64,000 nt of DNA from Atopsyche davidsoni (lineage: Eukaryota > Arthropoda > Insecta > Trichoptera > Hydrobiosidae). The notes below the pieces were generated by a model. That model made no database searches. It was not told where the DNA came from and worked only from the letters and a program-made list of their open reading frames with translations. Location: positions 4,278,001 through 4,342,000 of the forward strand of contig JAILWY010000020.1 of the NCBI GenBank assembly GCA_022113835.1, given 5' to 3'. Below are positions 47,267 to 60,375 of this stretch, in pieces. The position numbers and the translations under genes were made by a program. Position 1 is the stretch's first letter, and each line of letters starts with the position of its first letter.

Positions 47267-47844
47267 ATGATGTCGGCGGTGACGTCACCGGTCGTCTAAT
47301 GACAGCTGATTGGCCGGTGGCGGCAGCCTCTAATTTGTATTCTCGTACCGATAAAGAATGCGTCTCCTCACACAGCCAGAGGTGTAACGAGGCAGGGGTC
47401 GAGAAACCGCGAACCGCGTGCGCGAATGTCAAGTTCAAGCAGTGGCGCGCAGCATTTTTTTGTTTTAATGCATTATAATTTAATAAAATTGCGTAAACAT
47501 CACTTACTGTCAAACAACCAGTCACTAGGTCAACCTGTATAGCTTCAGAAACTAGTTTATTATTTACTTTCTCGAGTGTGTTTCGTCCACTTTCCAATTC
47601 GTAACCAGTTGATTTTAAATCTAAGCAAGCCGTTTTTTTATATATATATATACAATAATATGGCTGCACGTAATTCTAAATGCAAGACAGTTATTTATTT
47701 TTTTGTTAAACCCCACACCACTGCTTGGGTTGACCACCCCTGCCATATATAATCTTTCATCATATCAGATGTGGTATTTTTTTTTTTTTTCATCAATACA
47801 ATAGTCTATTATTAAATTACGCCTTTTTATGTATAAAATCTCAA

Positions 47845-48060
47845 CTCGCGGTCCCCGATCAAAAGGTCCACGATGCGTTTGGAGTCACCCTGTATATGTG
47901 TTGTGGCCGGTAATAAAAACGCCGGTTGAAATCTCTGCAATGCGTCCAGAGTCACACCTCATACAGAATGCATTAGGAACGGTGGGTTGAGAGGTCTGTC
48001 GTGCGTTTGGGGTCACCCTGTATATATGGTCGGGCATAATGGCCGGAATGCTTTGACAGT
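47845..48060. repeat. ~65-bp tandem repeat ending in CACCCTGTATA
   Basis: Three units with GCGTTTGGAGTCACCCTGTA (47,875), GCGTCCAGAGTCACACCTCA (47,942) and GCGTTTGGGGTCACCCTGTA (48,003), each preceded by similar sequence. Confidence 0.7.
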
Positions 48061-50012
48061 TGCTGCTGTCGACTGAAACAACACCGGAGCCAATTCAGCA
48101 CCAAAAAAAAACAGAACAAAATGCCCGTCTGGGCGCGTCTGACGACTCATCTGATGGGGCAATCAGTTAATCCGAGATTTACCATAGATTAGATTTAATT
48201 TATAAGTAAACATTAAACTAATCTCGCAGGCTTACCATAGGATTACCATGAAATCGGAGCACGCTGTAGAATATTCTGTTGGGGGCGGCTTCACTGTTGG
48301 ACACAGCGTGATTTATATAAACGACGTTAGTACGCGACCGTTCGCGGCGACGTCGACGACAGAATCGAAATTGCTTTTTGTCGCACTTTTATGTTTTCAG
48401 ATACTGTTAATATTTAAAAAAACAGGCCCTTAAACATCACGTTCTTCTGGTGACTAGCAGTGAGTGTTGTAATTATACAACGATCTTGCAAGTTAAATGT
48501 ATATATATTGATTTTTTATGTGTAGAAACCACCCTGTATAAATTTATGCATATTTTTGACTGCGTGCTGTCGATTCGCTTTAACGAAATGGCGGCTACGA
48601 TAAAAAATCGATTTCCGTTCATCTGATGCTGTTTTCCCATTACCGTTTCTAATCTCGATGTTATTGAATATTATTAAAAAAAAAAAAAACCCACTACAAA
48701 TCCGCCATAATCGCTCCATCTGGACGTTCAGCTCGCGTTAATTTCCTGCTCGATGATGGTCTCCGGCTTCCAAACCGGTCCAGGAGTTGACCATCCGCCG
48801 CGTCAGCTCGAGACCTTCCGGTGTCCCAATCTGGGCCAGGGGTTCCCAAACTATTTGTGACCTCCGCCTTTCAGCGGATTTTCAGTCTCAAACGTGTAAA
48901 CACAGTATAAGCCTCGGACGCGGCTGACGATCAGCCAGCAAAACATTTGTACGCCTATTTGTAAGTTTCGTTAACAATTTCATAACAAAAGATCTTATAG
49001 TTTCTTGTTTTGCGATATTTCGGTTCCCGAAAATTCCTGAAGATGATCCCACTACGGAGAATCAAATAAGTAGTATTTATTTATTAGTATGCAATAATTA
49101 AAATACCATCACATGGTCACCATTTTCATGGTGACCTTTTTTCCCAACCCGTTATTAAAAGCCTTCAGCGTATACTTTGGGAACCCATGGTCTACGGGGA
49201 CTTTCACAGTAAGAGACATGCTTTCAGTATCTAATCTAATTATAATAGTGAAAGTAGAAACGTTAATTGACAAAAAAATATATTTACATATCATTATTTA
49301 AACTCATTTCGGTACGATTCTGGGAGAATTGCTTTAAGGAGACATGCCATGCCTCAAGCTTTAAACCTTACCTTGGATTATTAAGACACACATATGTACA
49401 GTGAAATGATCGCCGATCTACTTGGAGTAGAAGATATACCTCGAGTTTATGGACAGCTTGTATAATGAATGATACACGTGTGCTCAGCGCAACGAGTACC
49501 TGCCGATTGCTAGTTTTTTCTCAAGACACTTTCGTAACAAGTGCTTGTCTTGAATGAATGATTCGGTTTGCCCACAACACGCACTGAAGCCTGACCGACA
49601 GTTCCCAGCACTATCGATTTCGAGCACACAGTGACTCTTAATAATAATACTATACATGTAATATTTTTGACAGAAATTACTTCGTAAAGTTACATTAATA
49701 AAATAATTATTTTTACAGGCAAAAGCTCGATTTACGGGAACAAATAACCAGCGATTAAAACTGCCCTAAAGGAGATGTATAAAATATTTCCTTGCGGCCT
49801 TCTGCTCTCAAAATTAAGTGTTGTTATTGTTAATTATTTTTAAGATGCCTCTTAAACGTGTATCAAGTCTTTAAGCCTTAAGAAGCACACTCTAAAATAT
49901 AAGTTACAATCCGATTGTATATATGAAACCCACTTACATCATCTCTTCCCGTATCGAATGATGGAATTCCATCGACAATTCGATATCTCCTGAAAATCGA
50001 CACCGTGTACAT

Positions 50013-50204
50013 CAGGGGTAGTCAACCTTTTCAAACCTGCTGCCCAATTTTGTACCTTAAGTTCAGGGGTGGCTTAATTTATACACAATATATTTATCGA
50101 GAGCCAGTCTCACCGGCTTTCAGACCCATGGTGTTTTTTTTAAGTATTCCCCTATAAAGCCACATTTCAAACGGCAGACTTTTAAGCATGGTGGAGCACC
50201 CCTG
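50013..50204. mobile_element. hAT-like ends around an RTE fragment
   Basis: CAGGGGTAGTCAACCTTTTC at 50,013 and CACCCCTG near 50,204 look like hAT terminal repeats, but the flanking 8-mers do not match. The interior contains CAGTCTCACCGGCTTTCAGA and CCCATGGTGTTTT of an RTE fragment (50,105-50,180). Confidence 0.4.
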
Positions 50205-51549
50205 GAGAACTTAAATAAATACACATGTCTCTTTCAACACAGATAGCAACATGAGTGCTGCAAAAAAAAAACCCCATAACAAGTTTTTGCTGCAATCTAA
50301 CCTTTTAGTTTTAATTAAACCAGTGACCTCTTTATTTATTATTTATCGGTTGTACCTGAAGATAAAATTAATTTATTTTGATTAAAATATTTTGAATGAA
50401 TCTTCACATAACGCGATTAACGCGTTCTATGCGAATTATTATTTTATATATTTTTATATAAACCGTGTTATAAGAGTACCGCGTTATGTGAGAACTAACT
50501 GTACTTTTATAAATAACTTGCTGTCTAAGCAGTTGACTCTCGATTTTTGACCCAAACTGGAATTTTTTTCAGTAAATTTTTTTATAAAAATATACACAAT
50601 GGTTATATGAGTAATACCTTATTGTTACTTTATATTTACTGTGAGTTTTTAAACACTTTATATCAAGAGCAACGAATAGGGTACGTTTTATATTTTTATC
50701 TCGCGTGTGTAACCGCGCTAATAAATATGCAATGGCTCGTCGCATATTTTATAAATTTTAATTTATTCTCCCGGTTAATTAGAAAACATCATTAAGTTAT
50801 TATTTTAATACGAAATACACTCCGACTGGACATTAAAACCACGCGAAAATTGTAAATTAAATTTCTGTGAAATTCTTATAAAAATGAGGGCATGTTTCAT
50901 AATAGAAAAAATGTATGTCACGCAATGTTTATTATTTTTTTAATTAGGTAAAATTTATAAACTATGGCTGAATTTATTGAATATTATTTTTATTAATAAT
51001 TCTCATGTAATACAAGAATTTATTATTTTTTATTTAAAGAAATTATATTATATATATTATACACTAACATTGATACATAATATTTTTTTTCAAGTGCAAT
51101 TAATCATTTATGTAATTTAATATAAAATTTTAATTCAAGCAATAAAATTGATTAATAATTAATAATATTTTTAATCACAGTTAACAACACAGTTTGCCTT
51201 GATTTTGATAGTATATTCAATAATAATTCATTGATTTTTTTTTCTGTCTTTCTACGTTTCGGTACCGTTGCTGGGACCGTCTTCAGGAGTTTCGTACGAC
51301 CACTGAAATATCATCAGATGATTCGGTTGAAATTTCCAGTCGTTCCTGAATCATCTTCAGAGCTTTTATTCGTGTGTCTTTTCTTGGTGCTCACCTGCAA
51401 GTGGAGAACTGAAAAACACCCAAGACATCAAAAAATCTAGTAGCAATGTTTTTTAATGATACTCATTGTGAGAATAGTATCACGAGGAGTGAAGATGCAA
51501 TCACTCTTGATTACTGGTGACAACCCTGGTCCCTGGGGTCCTCACTTGA

Positions 51550-51587
51550 CCCCGGGGGGACCGATTGGGGGACCCGACCCCCCGGGG
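51550..51587. repeat. Perfect 10-bp GC inverted repeat
   Basis: CCCCGGGGGG (51,550-51,559) and CCCCCCGGGG (51,578-51,587) are exact reverse complements with an 18-nt loop, in a region otherwise AT-rich. Confidence 0.85.
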
Positions 51588-51724
51588 AAGACCCGTTCCT
51601 GGATTGCTGCTATTATCGTGTTAAAAAAAATATCCAAAGCACTTGCTCGGCTGTGTAATTAGCGAGTAATTGTTTGAACACTTTATTGTTGGATGTGAGT
51701 CCTCTGCAGCTGCAGCGAATGCCA

Positions 51725-51780
51725 TGGTGTATACTCATGGTGTGTACTGTATACTCATGGTGTGTTCTGTATACTCAATT
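51725..51780. repeat. ~20-bp tandem repeat TGTATACTCATGGTGTG
   Basis: Three imperfect units, the last truncated. Confidence 0.7.
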
Positions 51781-51897
51781 GCTTGTCCATGGCTGCCATG
51801 AGCCTGAAGGATCAGTATGGGGTAGTGAACTTGGAATACCTAGTATATAAATGTTGGGGTCCTGCTATTTTTTCTGCAGCTTGTTGCAGAAGGAATT

Positions 51898-51985
51898 TTC
51901 TTCAGCAAGTGTCTCTCCTCAGAGGAGGTTGAGCATATACTCATGCTGAGCCAGTGTTCATGGTTTTCTAAAGGTAATATAGTAT
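51898..51985. repeat. Dispersed repeat copy (same family as 30,985)
   Basis: AAGTGTCTCTCCTCAGAGGA, TGCTGAGCCAGTGTTCA and GGTTTTCTAA shared with 31,000-31,072. Confidence 0.65.
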
Positions 51986-51999
51986 AGTGTAACCTGGTA

Positions 52000-53600
52000 C
52001 ACTATTTACCCTACAAAAACCATGGACAGACAAAAATATGTTCAGTGACATTGTCACCAATCTTCTGGTATAATTCTGTGGAAGTGAAAGCAAGGCTTTC
52101 AAGGCGAAAATTATACAAATAAATATGCTATTTTTTATACTTAAAGCACAGAAAATATATAATTCAATTATTTTCACGAAGGACACTCGAGTTTGATTTT
52201 AATATATACAATATGAAGTCTTACTTATTTTCGGTGTATTATTATCTTAATAATTTGTTATTCAATTCGCTATCTGAAACATCTTAATTAATTCTATACA
52301 ATTATTTAATCAGCACGTTCGTTTTTATTTTCCACGTCCAGTACAAGAGTTTACATAATAAGTAATTGCAGAATATATATTTTTTCTCACAGGCTAAGTA
52401 GAGATAGAGCAATTTATGGTGATTCCACGCTGTCATGTCAAGTTTCCTAACGCGACTGAAATTGAAACACAATCGTTCCGTGAAGAAGGCTTGTCTTTGT
52501 GTTTTTTTTTTATTTGTTTGTTTTGGCTCACAATAAATCTATACAAACATCCGAAAAAACAATTTATTCATTAAAAGCCGTTGAAACATTGCTAAAAGAG
52601 AAATAATAATATTTTTGCGATTTCTTTATTCATGGATAGTAAATCACTGTAAACATAGAAACAAATTATTTAAAACTTTCAGGAAAATATATATTTTGGG
52701 AGAAGAATATAAAACGCATAAAATAAACATATTTTTTTAGCGGTTGAAGCATTGTAAGGGTTGCAAAATCCCCATAAACAAAAGATTTTAGGGGAAAAAA
52801 CATTTAAAACTTTTATATTACAGGTAAAATGTTGAAAGCATCGTTTAAATGCAATGTTTTGATAAGAAACAGCTTATAAAATAATTATGATAAAAATTCA
52901 AAAAAATATAATAGTTAATTGCTTAAAAAGAATTATTAAATGTTGATTTGACATTGAAAAATATTATAAAAACTTTTTTAAATTTTTCATCAAATATTTA
53001 ATATTTATATTTCATTAAATTATTTTAAACCGTGTAATAGATTTGTTGCTATACGTTTCGGACGCAAATATTAATTCAATTTTTTTTTCTTTTCAGGTAT
53101 GTTGGCTGATTCTATCTCTACATCAGAGCGGATTTTTCGGTTTGTACAACCTTTTTGAGCGTTTTAATTTTTTAAATTTAAATTATACTATTACTTGAAC
53201 GTCCAGTTTGTGCGGGACGGTGGAGTGGAAGTTGGAGGGACCTGTCGGGAGGGACATAAATCAATATGAGCCCTCATCCTTTCGATGTCGCCGCCACTGG
53301 CGGTGTTGCCATAATATTCTCAATTAATTACTCACCAATTGTATATTCATAAACGTATAGAAATTTTACGTCTACGGAATTTCACTTGTCGCTTTTGATT
53401 CATACTGTGTTTTTGTGAATATATATTCTCGTCTCAGGGGCAGCACGCCACTGACAAAAATAAACACAGTACTTGGCATTGCAGTCTACGCTTGCATGAT
53501 GCACAAATACACCGCATGACTCAGGATATGAAAATTTATGGTAAACATGGTGAGATCATGGACACGTAACGCAGGTGGAATAGCATGGGAATACGTTTAG
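52000..53600. other. AT-rich noncoding stretch
   Basis: No gene, no recognisable transposon. A short GC-richer patch at 53,200-53,310 carries no motif. Confidence 0.4.
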
Positions 53601-53789
53601 AGTGTTTTAATACGCAATTAAACTTTGGCATAAGTCAAGGCGGTATACTCTGACCTGCGAAGCTGTCGCCTTCAAGGTCTGCTGCTGGTGGAATTGTGTA
53701 TAGTTTTATTTTCTCCTCGCCTCCCCTCTCCAAGACAATCAGCCTGTCTTGACAAATAAAATATTTTTTTATACTATACACGTATATGC

Positions 53790-54145
53790 TCACACTGAAA
53801 TCTGACTGTAGATTCACCAAGTGTTATGCCGTCTCAGTTCTCGTTTATGGAGTCGAAGCTTGGACACCCAATACAGCTACTCAGAGGCGGCAGAAACGTG
53901 GCTGTATAGGAGAAGGTTGACTGCGTCACAAGTGAGGAAGTCTTGCACAGTATGCGCAATGAATGAAAACTCTTAACGATGGCATAAAAGCATATTTTGG
54001 GCCACGAAATCCATGGGAAAAATGGGCACTGGATGAAAAAAACTAACGTGGAAGTACAGCCGAATTAAGGAGACTGGCCCAGGATAGGAATATATATTTG
54101 TAGAATTTGTCACCTATGAGGAGAGGCACTATAAGAAGAAGATGT
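53790..54145 (+). mobile_element. RTE-like LINE, 3' end of the reverse transcriptase ORF
   Basis: Reads KCYAVSVLVYGVEAWTPNTA, then GRRNVAV and VDCVTSE in shifted frames, then GGCATAAAAGCATATTTTGG, GCCGAATTAAGGAGACTGGC and the terminal GTCACCTATGAGGAGAGGCA. The most complete plus-strand copy in the window, but with several frameshifts. Confidence 0.78.
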
Positions 54146-54439
54146 GCTATACATGCGTGCAATGAATTTATAATAACCCATTCATAGGAGCAGAAGACAA
54201 TTGAGACAAAATTCGACTCCGGCTTTTACCTTGTCGTAAACAAAATAGCGTATATATATTTTTAGGCACAGGTTTTTTTTAATCCAATATACAAATAATT
54301 TTAAAAATATATTTATTTATTTATATATATATTTTTTAATCATTACGCTCGTGAGTCTTTTTTTTTACGAGGGTTGCAAAACGTCATCCGATTCCGAGTA
54401 GCCTCAGGGCGGAGCAGCCCCCGCCCTGGCAGCACCGCA

Positions 54440-54600
54440 CCAGCGACAGGACCCCATCCCCTCCCATCCCACCCCATCCCATCCCCTCTCCATCCCTTCC
54501 CGTCTCCATGGCAACCCCTCCACGTGGTTCGCGGGTGCGAGGGAGACGGCGCGCTACGCGGCGGCGCGCCTCTCGCTCGCACCCACGCCCTTGGGGCCCC
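54440..54600. repeat. C-rich low-complexity tract
   Basis: Repeats of CCATCCC/CCCCATC followed by a CpG-rich stretch. ORFs on both strands here are composition artefacts. Confidence 0.7.
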
Positions 54601-54839
54601 ATGAATTTTTGACGGCCAAAGGGGTGCCGAATGATTTTTTGCATTATTGATTTGCAGTTTTTTTTTTTATTGTTTTTCTTTTACATAAAATATTTTATTA
54701 TTTACTAATAAATCAGTTGATTTTTTTGTTTTTTCGATATTCACGCACTACGCCCTTTTATTATATATACGTAATATAAATATCGTTTTCAGCTTAGTCA
54801 AAGCAAATTATCTATTACAGTCAGTGGTACAGTCCAATT

Positions 54840-54935
54840 TGTTAATCCATGGTGTTTTCGCATGGTTGGTGGAACTGAGACAACATGACATGCAGTGAGT
54901 CTCCAGCAAGTTTCCAATGTTACAATACTTGTCTT
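54840..54935 (-). mobile_element. RTE-like LINE 3' fragment
   Basis: AATCCATGGTGTTTT and GAGTCTCCAGCAAGTTTCC match the minus-strand RTE copies. Confidence 0.5.
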
Positions 54936-55598
54936 CAGTTCTATTCACTACCTGTGAATATAATCATAGGAATCAAACATCCGAACTAATAAAAATGATC
55001 GCGTCGATCATCCGAACTCTATAAAGTTTATAACATCAAATAAGCTCTGCTCTCACTCAATCTCCGAGTTGTTTTTCCGTCGGCCATATGTTTGCATCAC
55101 GATTTTTTTTTATGGTTGACATTGCAACACTGGCGTGCCACCTGTGCAAAAGCCAGAGGGGTCGAAAACAAATATTGAGAGAAGACAGATACAATAATAA
55201 CAAAGTCTCGGGGATTACACTATTCTCCATAAGAAAACCGTGAATAGACATATAGATATGTTCAATGAGAAGAGGCTACCGAAAAAGCTTATAACTTGCA
55301 TATAATTCATTCAAATAACTTAGCAAGTATATATATATATATATATTTTACCTGTTAGTACTAACACAGGTGTTTCTTTAACCCCAATAACAAAATTGGT
55401 TTACAATAGCTTTCTGTCCTTCATGCAATACAGATACCATTTCTGTGTCCCCTAGTAGATTTTTTACAAGCTATTATCACTGTGCATATACAAATATTAA
55501 TAATCTCTCATTTCTTCAACTATCAGAATCCATTTATTATTTTTAGTGAATCGTAATGGGCTTTTTGCGTAAAAGACATCCGAGTTCTCGAAAAACCT

Positions 55599-55600
<2 letters not shown>

Positions 55601-55650
<50 letters not shown>
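55601..55650. repeat. (TA)n microsatellite
   Basis: About 50 bp of TA dinucleotides. Confidence 0.95.
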
Positions 55651-55653
<3 letters not shown>

Positions 55654-55964
55654 CGTTTCATGTAAAGGGGAAAAAATACTCTTCAACTCGATATCAGGTA
55701 TAACGATTAATAATGCCTCCGGCCTCGTGTCTTGGTGGTTTTTTCGATGGACACAGCGTCCATTGTTCCGCCGGAGACTCAAAACAAGATAGCATCAATG
55801 GAGGTTCCTTAGAAGAAAATAAATTTAATTTACAGATACGCTTTATGACAGTCTACAATCGTGGTGCCCCACTTCTGTCAGATAAGGAAGACCAGTAAAA
55901 ATAGTGGACCTAGGGCAGGGGTAGTCAACCTGGACCCCATCGCCCGCAAGGGACGATTCAAGCT

Positions 55965-56325
55965 TTTATGGTAAACACCATGGGTTGACGACGCCACAGG
56001 TCCTCTGGCTGGTACGTCAATATTGCAATGTCCACCATAAAAAAATTGTAACGCAAACATATGGCTGATGGAAAATGAACTCGCAGATTTTCCGCTTCCG
56101 AGTATTTCCATTCGAGTGAGTGCAGTATTTGATGTCATAACATAGATATGAATAACGTAGCCATTTCTCGCAATGGAGTTCGGATGATCGACGTGTTCAT
56201 GGGATTTATCTGGCGATCAGTTCGGATGTTCGATTCCACAGTAATGACCCGTCACAAGGGAGAAAGTTTTACACATAATGCGCATAGAACAAGAACTCCT
56301 GACGATGGCAGAACGTCATGTTTAG
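55965..56325 (+). mobile_element. Interrupted RTE-like LINE fragment
   Basis: CACCATGGGTTGACGACGCC at 55,979 and, after about 240 bp of unrelated sequence, ACCCGTCACAAGGGAGAAAG with TGCGCATAGAACAAGAACTC (56,246-56,310). The two halves correspond to adjacent parts (PWVDRVT / VT-EVLR-MN-E-ELL) of the same domain, so something was inserted between them. A CAGGGGTAGTCAACC hAT-like end lies at 55,917. Confidence 0.5.
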
Positions 56326-58439
56326 TTATTAATTTATATATTTTGACTGTACGAGTGTTTCGGTGTTGCTAAGCAACAAAGAAACAATATACTGACAAAC
56401 AAATTATGCAATTATAATAAGGCTTTTCGCTTCTGTGTGGAGCCACCGCGGAAGCAATTCTCGCAAACTCGTGTTTATTCGACTTTTATTTTCTCCCGCC
56501 GCGTCTCGCGCATTGCAACAATATTTATATATCCGCTCCGCCATGTTGTGTGAGAACCATAGACAATGGCGGGCCAGACCATAGATTACCAATGGCGCCG
56601 CATTAGCACGGCTTGCACCATCTTAACTATTACACACTGTAATATGATTTTAAAATTCTCTACTTGTTATGCTTCGTGTATACAATACCTGTGAGCCTTA
56701 TTTTTCTCGTCGTTTCACGTATGAAGCAACTTTGCAAGAATAAAAATGCGGACCTATTAAAACAAAATTCATTCGTCTATAAATATGACGATTTTACGAC
56801 TTAAATGTAATAATTATAATTGAAACTCAAAAGGCCTCCAATATCTGATCTCATGCAGCTTCAGATATGTACGTTTATAGGTTATGGCGGCCGTTGTCAC
56901 GAGTTGATTTGGATTCCTAGTTTGTCGAGCTGCTCGGAGAAGCGTCTCGGCCCTCGTATTGATATCTTCAAGCGGCTCAACACCTAAGAAAACAAACACC
57001 AATAGACACTCTCAGCGCCTTTGTCTGGGGGGGGAAGGGGGTGAATTGTACGGATATTCAGCAAATTTCTTCTGAAATTTCAAAGAGCTAGACGACAAAG
57101 GGGGGGGGGGAGAAGGGGAGCCTGTCTGAAAGGGGACACTGGCGCCTTTGGCTGCCCCGGGGCGACTGCTAGACGCCCCTGTCAAACTTTTCTATTATTT
57201 TTCCAACACCCCCCCTGTCTAACTTTATATTTCAGATTGAAATTCTGTGTTACTTTTTGCAGGAACAATTTTAGTACTATCGTGCAGCGCAACATACTAT
57301 GATCATATATATAATATTTGTATCGAATTATTCTATACTTTATGTTTGCCTGAAAGTGACGACCACATACGCCGATAATATTTACGAAAGTTAAAATCGT
57401 GCTTCAACGACTGGCGGGCAAGCGTGCATGCCGCTGGCGCACGGGACACGTTAAAGCAGTGCTATTATTCTGCGAATAAAACTAACAAATGTGTGTTCTA
57501 GAAGGGCTCGTTGTGAGCCGGACAAATGTCAAAGCAAACAGGAGACGGGGAAACAACCCCTGCGTCTCCTGAATCCCACCCCCGAGTATTTATCGACTCT
57601 CGTCTGCTGCATTAGCACTGCTTAGCGCTCTCGCCAGGCGCCACAAGTATCCCACAACTGTGGCACGCAAAGCATTATCATACTACTAGAAATGTAGCCC
57701 GTCATAAAATGACGTATTCGATGAACGATGCAATAGTGTTTGAACATATGTTTGGCTGACTATCAGATGAATATTTGATTTCATTTTGTACACATATATT
57801 TTGAATAACCGGATATTAATTTCGAAAGCAAAGCCGTTCTTGGAAATATCACATTTCGTGTCACAAACATCGAATCACTTTCACTGTTGCACTGTTCTTT
57901 ATTAGATGCATTCTTTATCACGTTCAATTGTGCTATTCTTTTTTAATTACGTTTGCTGTGCTTAGACGGTGTTATTTTTTTAAGGAGGCATTTTAAGTTA
58001 TTAATGATGTGATTTTAATCGAAATTTTTAAGAAGCATCATATTTTGTTTTTTTGTAAAAATTCTCGCTGTGAACAACAGAATCATATAATTCGTACATA
58101 AAGCATATTTGATAGTTTTATTTAATCGGTGAATGAATAAAAATATTATCCTATCGTCTTGAAATTCGGCACATAACTGCGGAAAAACTTACTGAACTTA
58201 CGTGCAAAAAATCAGCGTTGTATCTTTTAAGATATTCTATAGAGAACCAAAAAATGAAACATACACACACACACACAATGGATATTATTATAGTACATAT
58301 AAATGGCAGTTTTTAAGGATTCAGAGCAATGGTCGTGTAATAAAAGATATCGCTGGAAGTATGGTAGTTTTTCGCATTCTAAACGAAGTTGCAACAGTGC
58401 GATTGTTATTATTATTATTTTTTTAAATATTATATTGAT
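56326..58439. other. Noncoding stretch with G-rich tracts
   Basis: Contains G-runs at 57,027-57,041 and 57,100-57,117, and GCTAGACGCCCCTGTCAAAC at 57,168, loosely similar to GCCAGACGCCCCTGTTATT at 3,714. No gene recognised. Confidence 0.35.
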
Positions 58440-58682
58440 TTATAGAGTAGTGGGGTTTCTCTCATGAATGTTGACAGCCCCAGGGGGTGAAGGCCGCCCC
58501 TCCGCTGATGTAGATAGAGACGTGCCCTCCCCTGCAGTCACTTGCCATAGAATCTGAGCACCCCCATGGGCGAGACTCGTAATGATGGCATTGACAGCGT
58601 TTCGGCGACACGCGACCTTCTCATCGTCGCCATCACGCGAAACCATCTTGAGTACGGAACTACACACACCACCATGAACCAT
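58440..58682 (-). other. Isolated ORF with ARM-repeat-like sequence, function unknown
   Basis: 80-codon minus-strand ORF in a GC-richer patch. Its middle (EKVACRRNAVNAIITSLAHG) has the look of an ARM/HEAT helix pair. A possible acceptor (CTGTGCAG) precedes the first ATG and a possible donor (CAA|GTGACT) lies about 147 nt further on, so it could be an exon. Compositional bias or a transposon remnant are alternatives. Confidence 0.25.
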
Positions 58683-60375
58683 TACTGCACAGTTTTACGA
58701 CAATCGGAATTAGCTGCAAAATAGCTGTTTTACACTCACCCTGTGTTATAGGTTGTACGCTAGTGTGCACACCGAATATTTTACTATACAAGAAATTCCA
58801 AATGCTGTGCAGGGAGGTACTTGGAGCAGGCTGATGCTGGAAGGTCGACTACGAGGTGCAGCTGAGCTTTTTTTTTATGCCCTGTCGATTTCGTTTTCGA
58901 GTAGTTATGCAAACACTCTGACCTTTTATTCGAATAATTTCAACGCGAGTATCCGAATTATTGTTTTTTTTATTTTAATATATGCGATCAAACGCATGTA
59001 ATTTAATTGCAAATCTGTCTTATTTTTGGATGGTTTGCGAAACACTTTGAACTTTAATTTTTATTTTAATTTGCGTGTGAAATTTTTCTACGCCTCGCCT
59101 ATTTCCAATACAATTATTCGTGATTATTCATATTGAAAAAAAAATTCTTTCCGCTTGTAAGAAGATGCGTTTAACATAAATTATCACGTCATATAAATAA
59201 TTTTGACCTTTAATTGTGATAATTTACAGGAATTTGTATATACAAGCAACTTCATTAGTATGCAGTTGTTTTATTAAATATACAATGATTTTTTTTTTAT
59301 TTTATTTGTACGTACCAAAATCTATATATTCAAATGCTTAGTCTTGATATTTATATCTCAAGTATCCAATTCAAAATTAATTTTAGATATTTCATTTGTG
59401 TGATCAGCAAATTTATTGTTGCAATATATGTATTTCGCGTGCATTTAATTTTTCTTCCCGCAGCTTAAATTATAAGATGTAAATGTCGACGATAAATATT
59501 CAAAACACAATATCGGGTATTACAGCTCATTAAAATTCACCCTACATAAAACCAAACACAAGGATAAAGTGCACGCCATTTTTGTTTACAATTTCTTCTA
59601 TCGTATTTACTAAATCTGAAAAGTCAACAAAAGATCCGTCATTGTTAAACAGTAGATAAGAATTCCCTTTCGTATTTTTATAACGATATAAATATTTTCA
59701 GCTGGGTAGCTTTATCTGGCTGTATGCAAATTTATTTTAATTCACTGTATTGATTTTTTAAACGTCCTTACGCCATGCGAAATAAACAAACGTTATTTAA
59801 GAGAAAATATTTATTTTACTGCCATCTAGCGTTGAATGTAATAACTATCCCAATTATTTAATTTTTTTATAAATAGTTTACATAATAATTTCATAGATGT
59901 CACTTTATTATATATATTTATTTATTAAATAAATATTAATTCGCATGATCTTTTAAAATTGAATTATTAATTATATATTATTATTTTTAAGAATATATTA
60001 TTATAAAAAATATAGTTTAAATGATTATAAGAAATATATAAGAAGTATATTTTTTCGATCTTCATTATTCATTTATTGTAAACATCAGTTATTATGATGT
60101 TTTTATTAAATTTTATAAAAATAGTTCATGCAGAAACAGACAAATATGTTAACTCGTTGATTCGTCTATTTAATCAACATTTGATCGATTCCTTGATTTA
60201 TAAATTTACCTATCAATCCGTTACACTAATAAGTCATACGATTTATTTATTAAATTTGTCGAAAATTCATTTGACTTCACAACATTTAATTTCATATATT
60301 TTAATTATATAATATTTTAATCTCTTCAATAATATCACTTCATTTTCCTGGTTTTTTTTAAATATTATTTGAACC
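58683..60375. other. AT-rich noncoding stretch
   Basis: Very AT-rich with short ORFs only. A NUMT was considered for 60,000-60,330 but no mitochondrial gene could be recognised. Confidence 0.4.

Noticed and set aside
47845..48060. CRISPR-like spaced repeat
   Set aside because: Only three imperfect units, with similar rather than unique spacers, in eukaryotic DNA.
54343..54644. Three overlapping ORFs in the C-rich tract
   Set aside because: Stop-poor composition explains them; the peptides are Gly/Pro/Arg low complexity on both strands.
60000..60330. Mitochondrial insertion (NUMT)
   Set aside because: AT-rich, but no recognisable mitochondrial protein or rRNA sequence.
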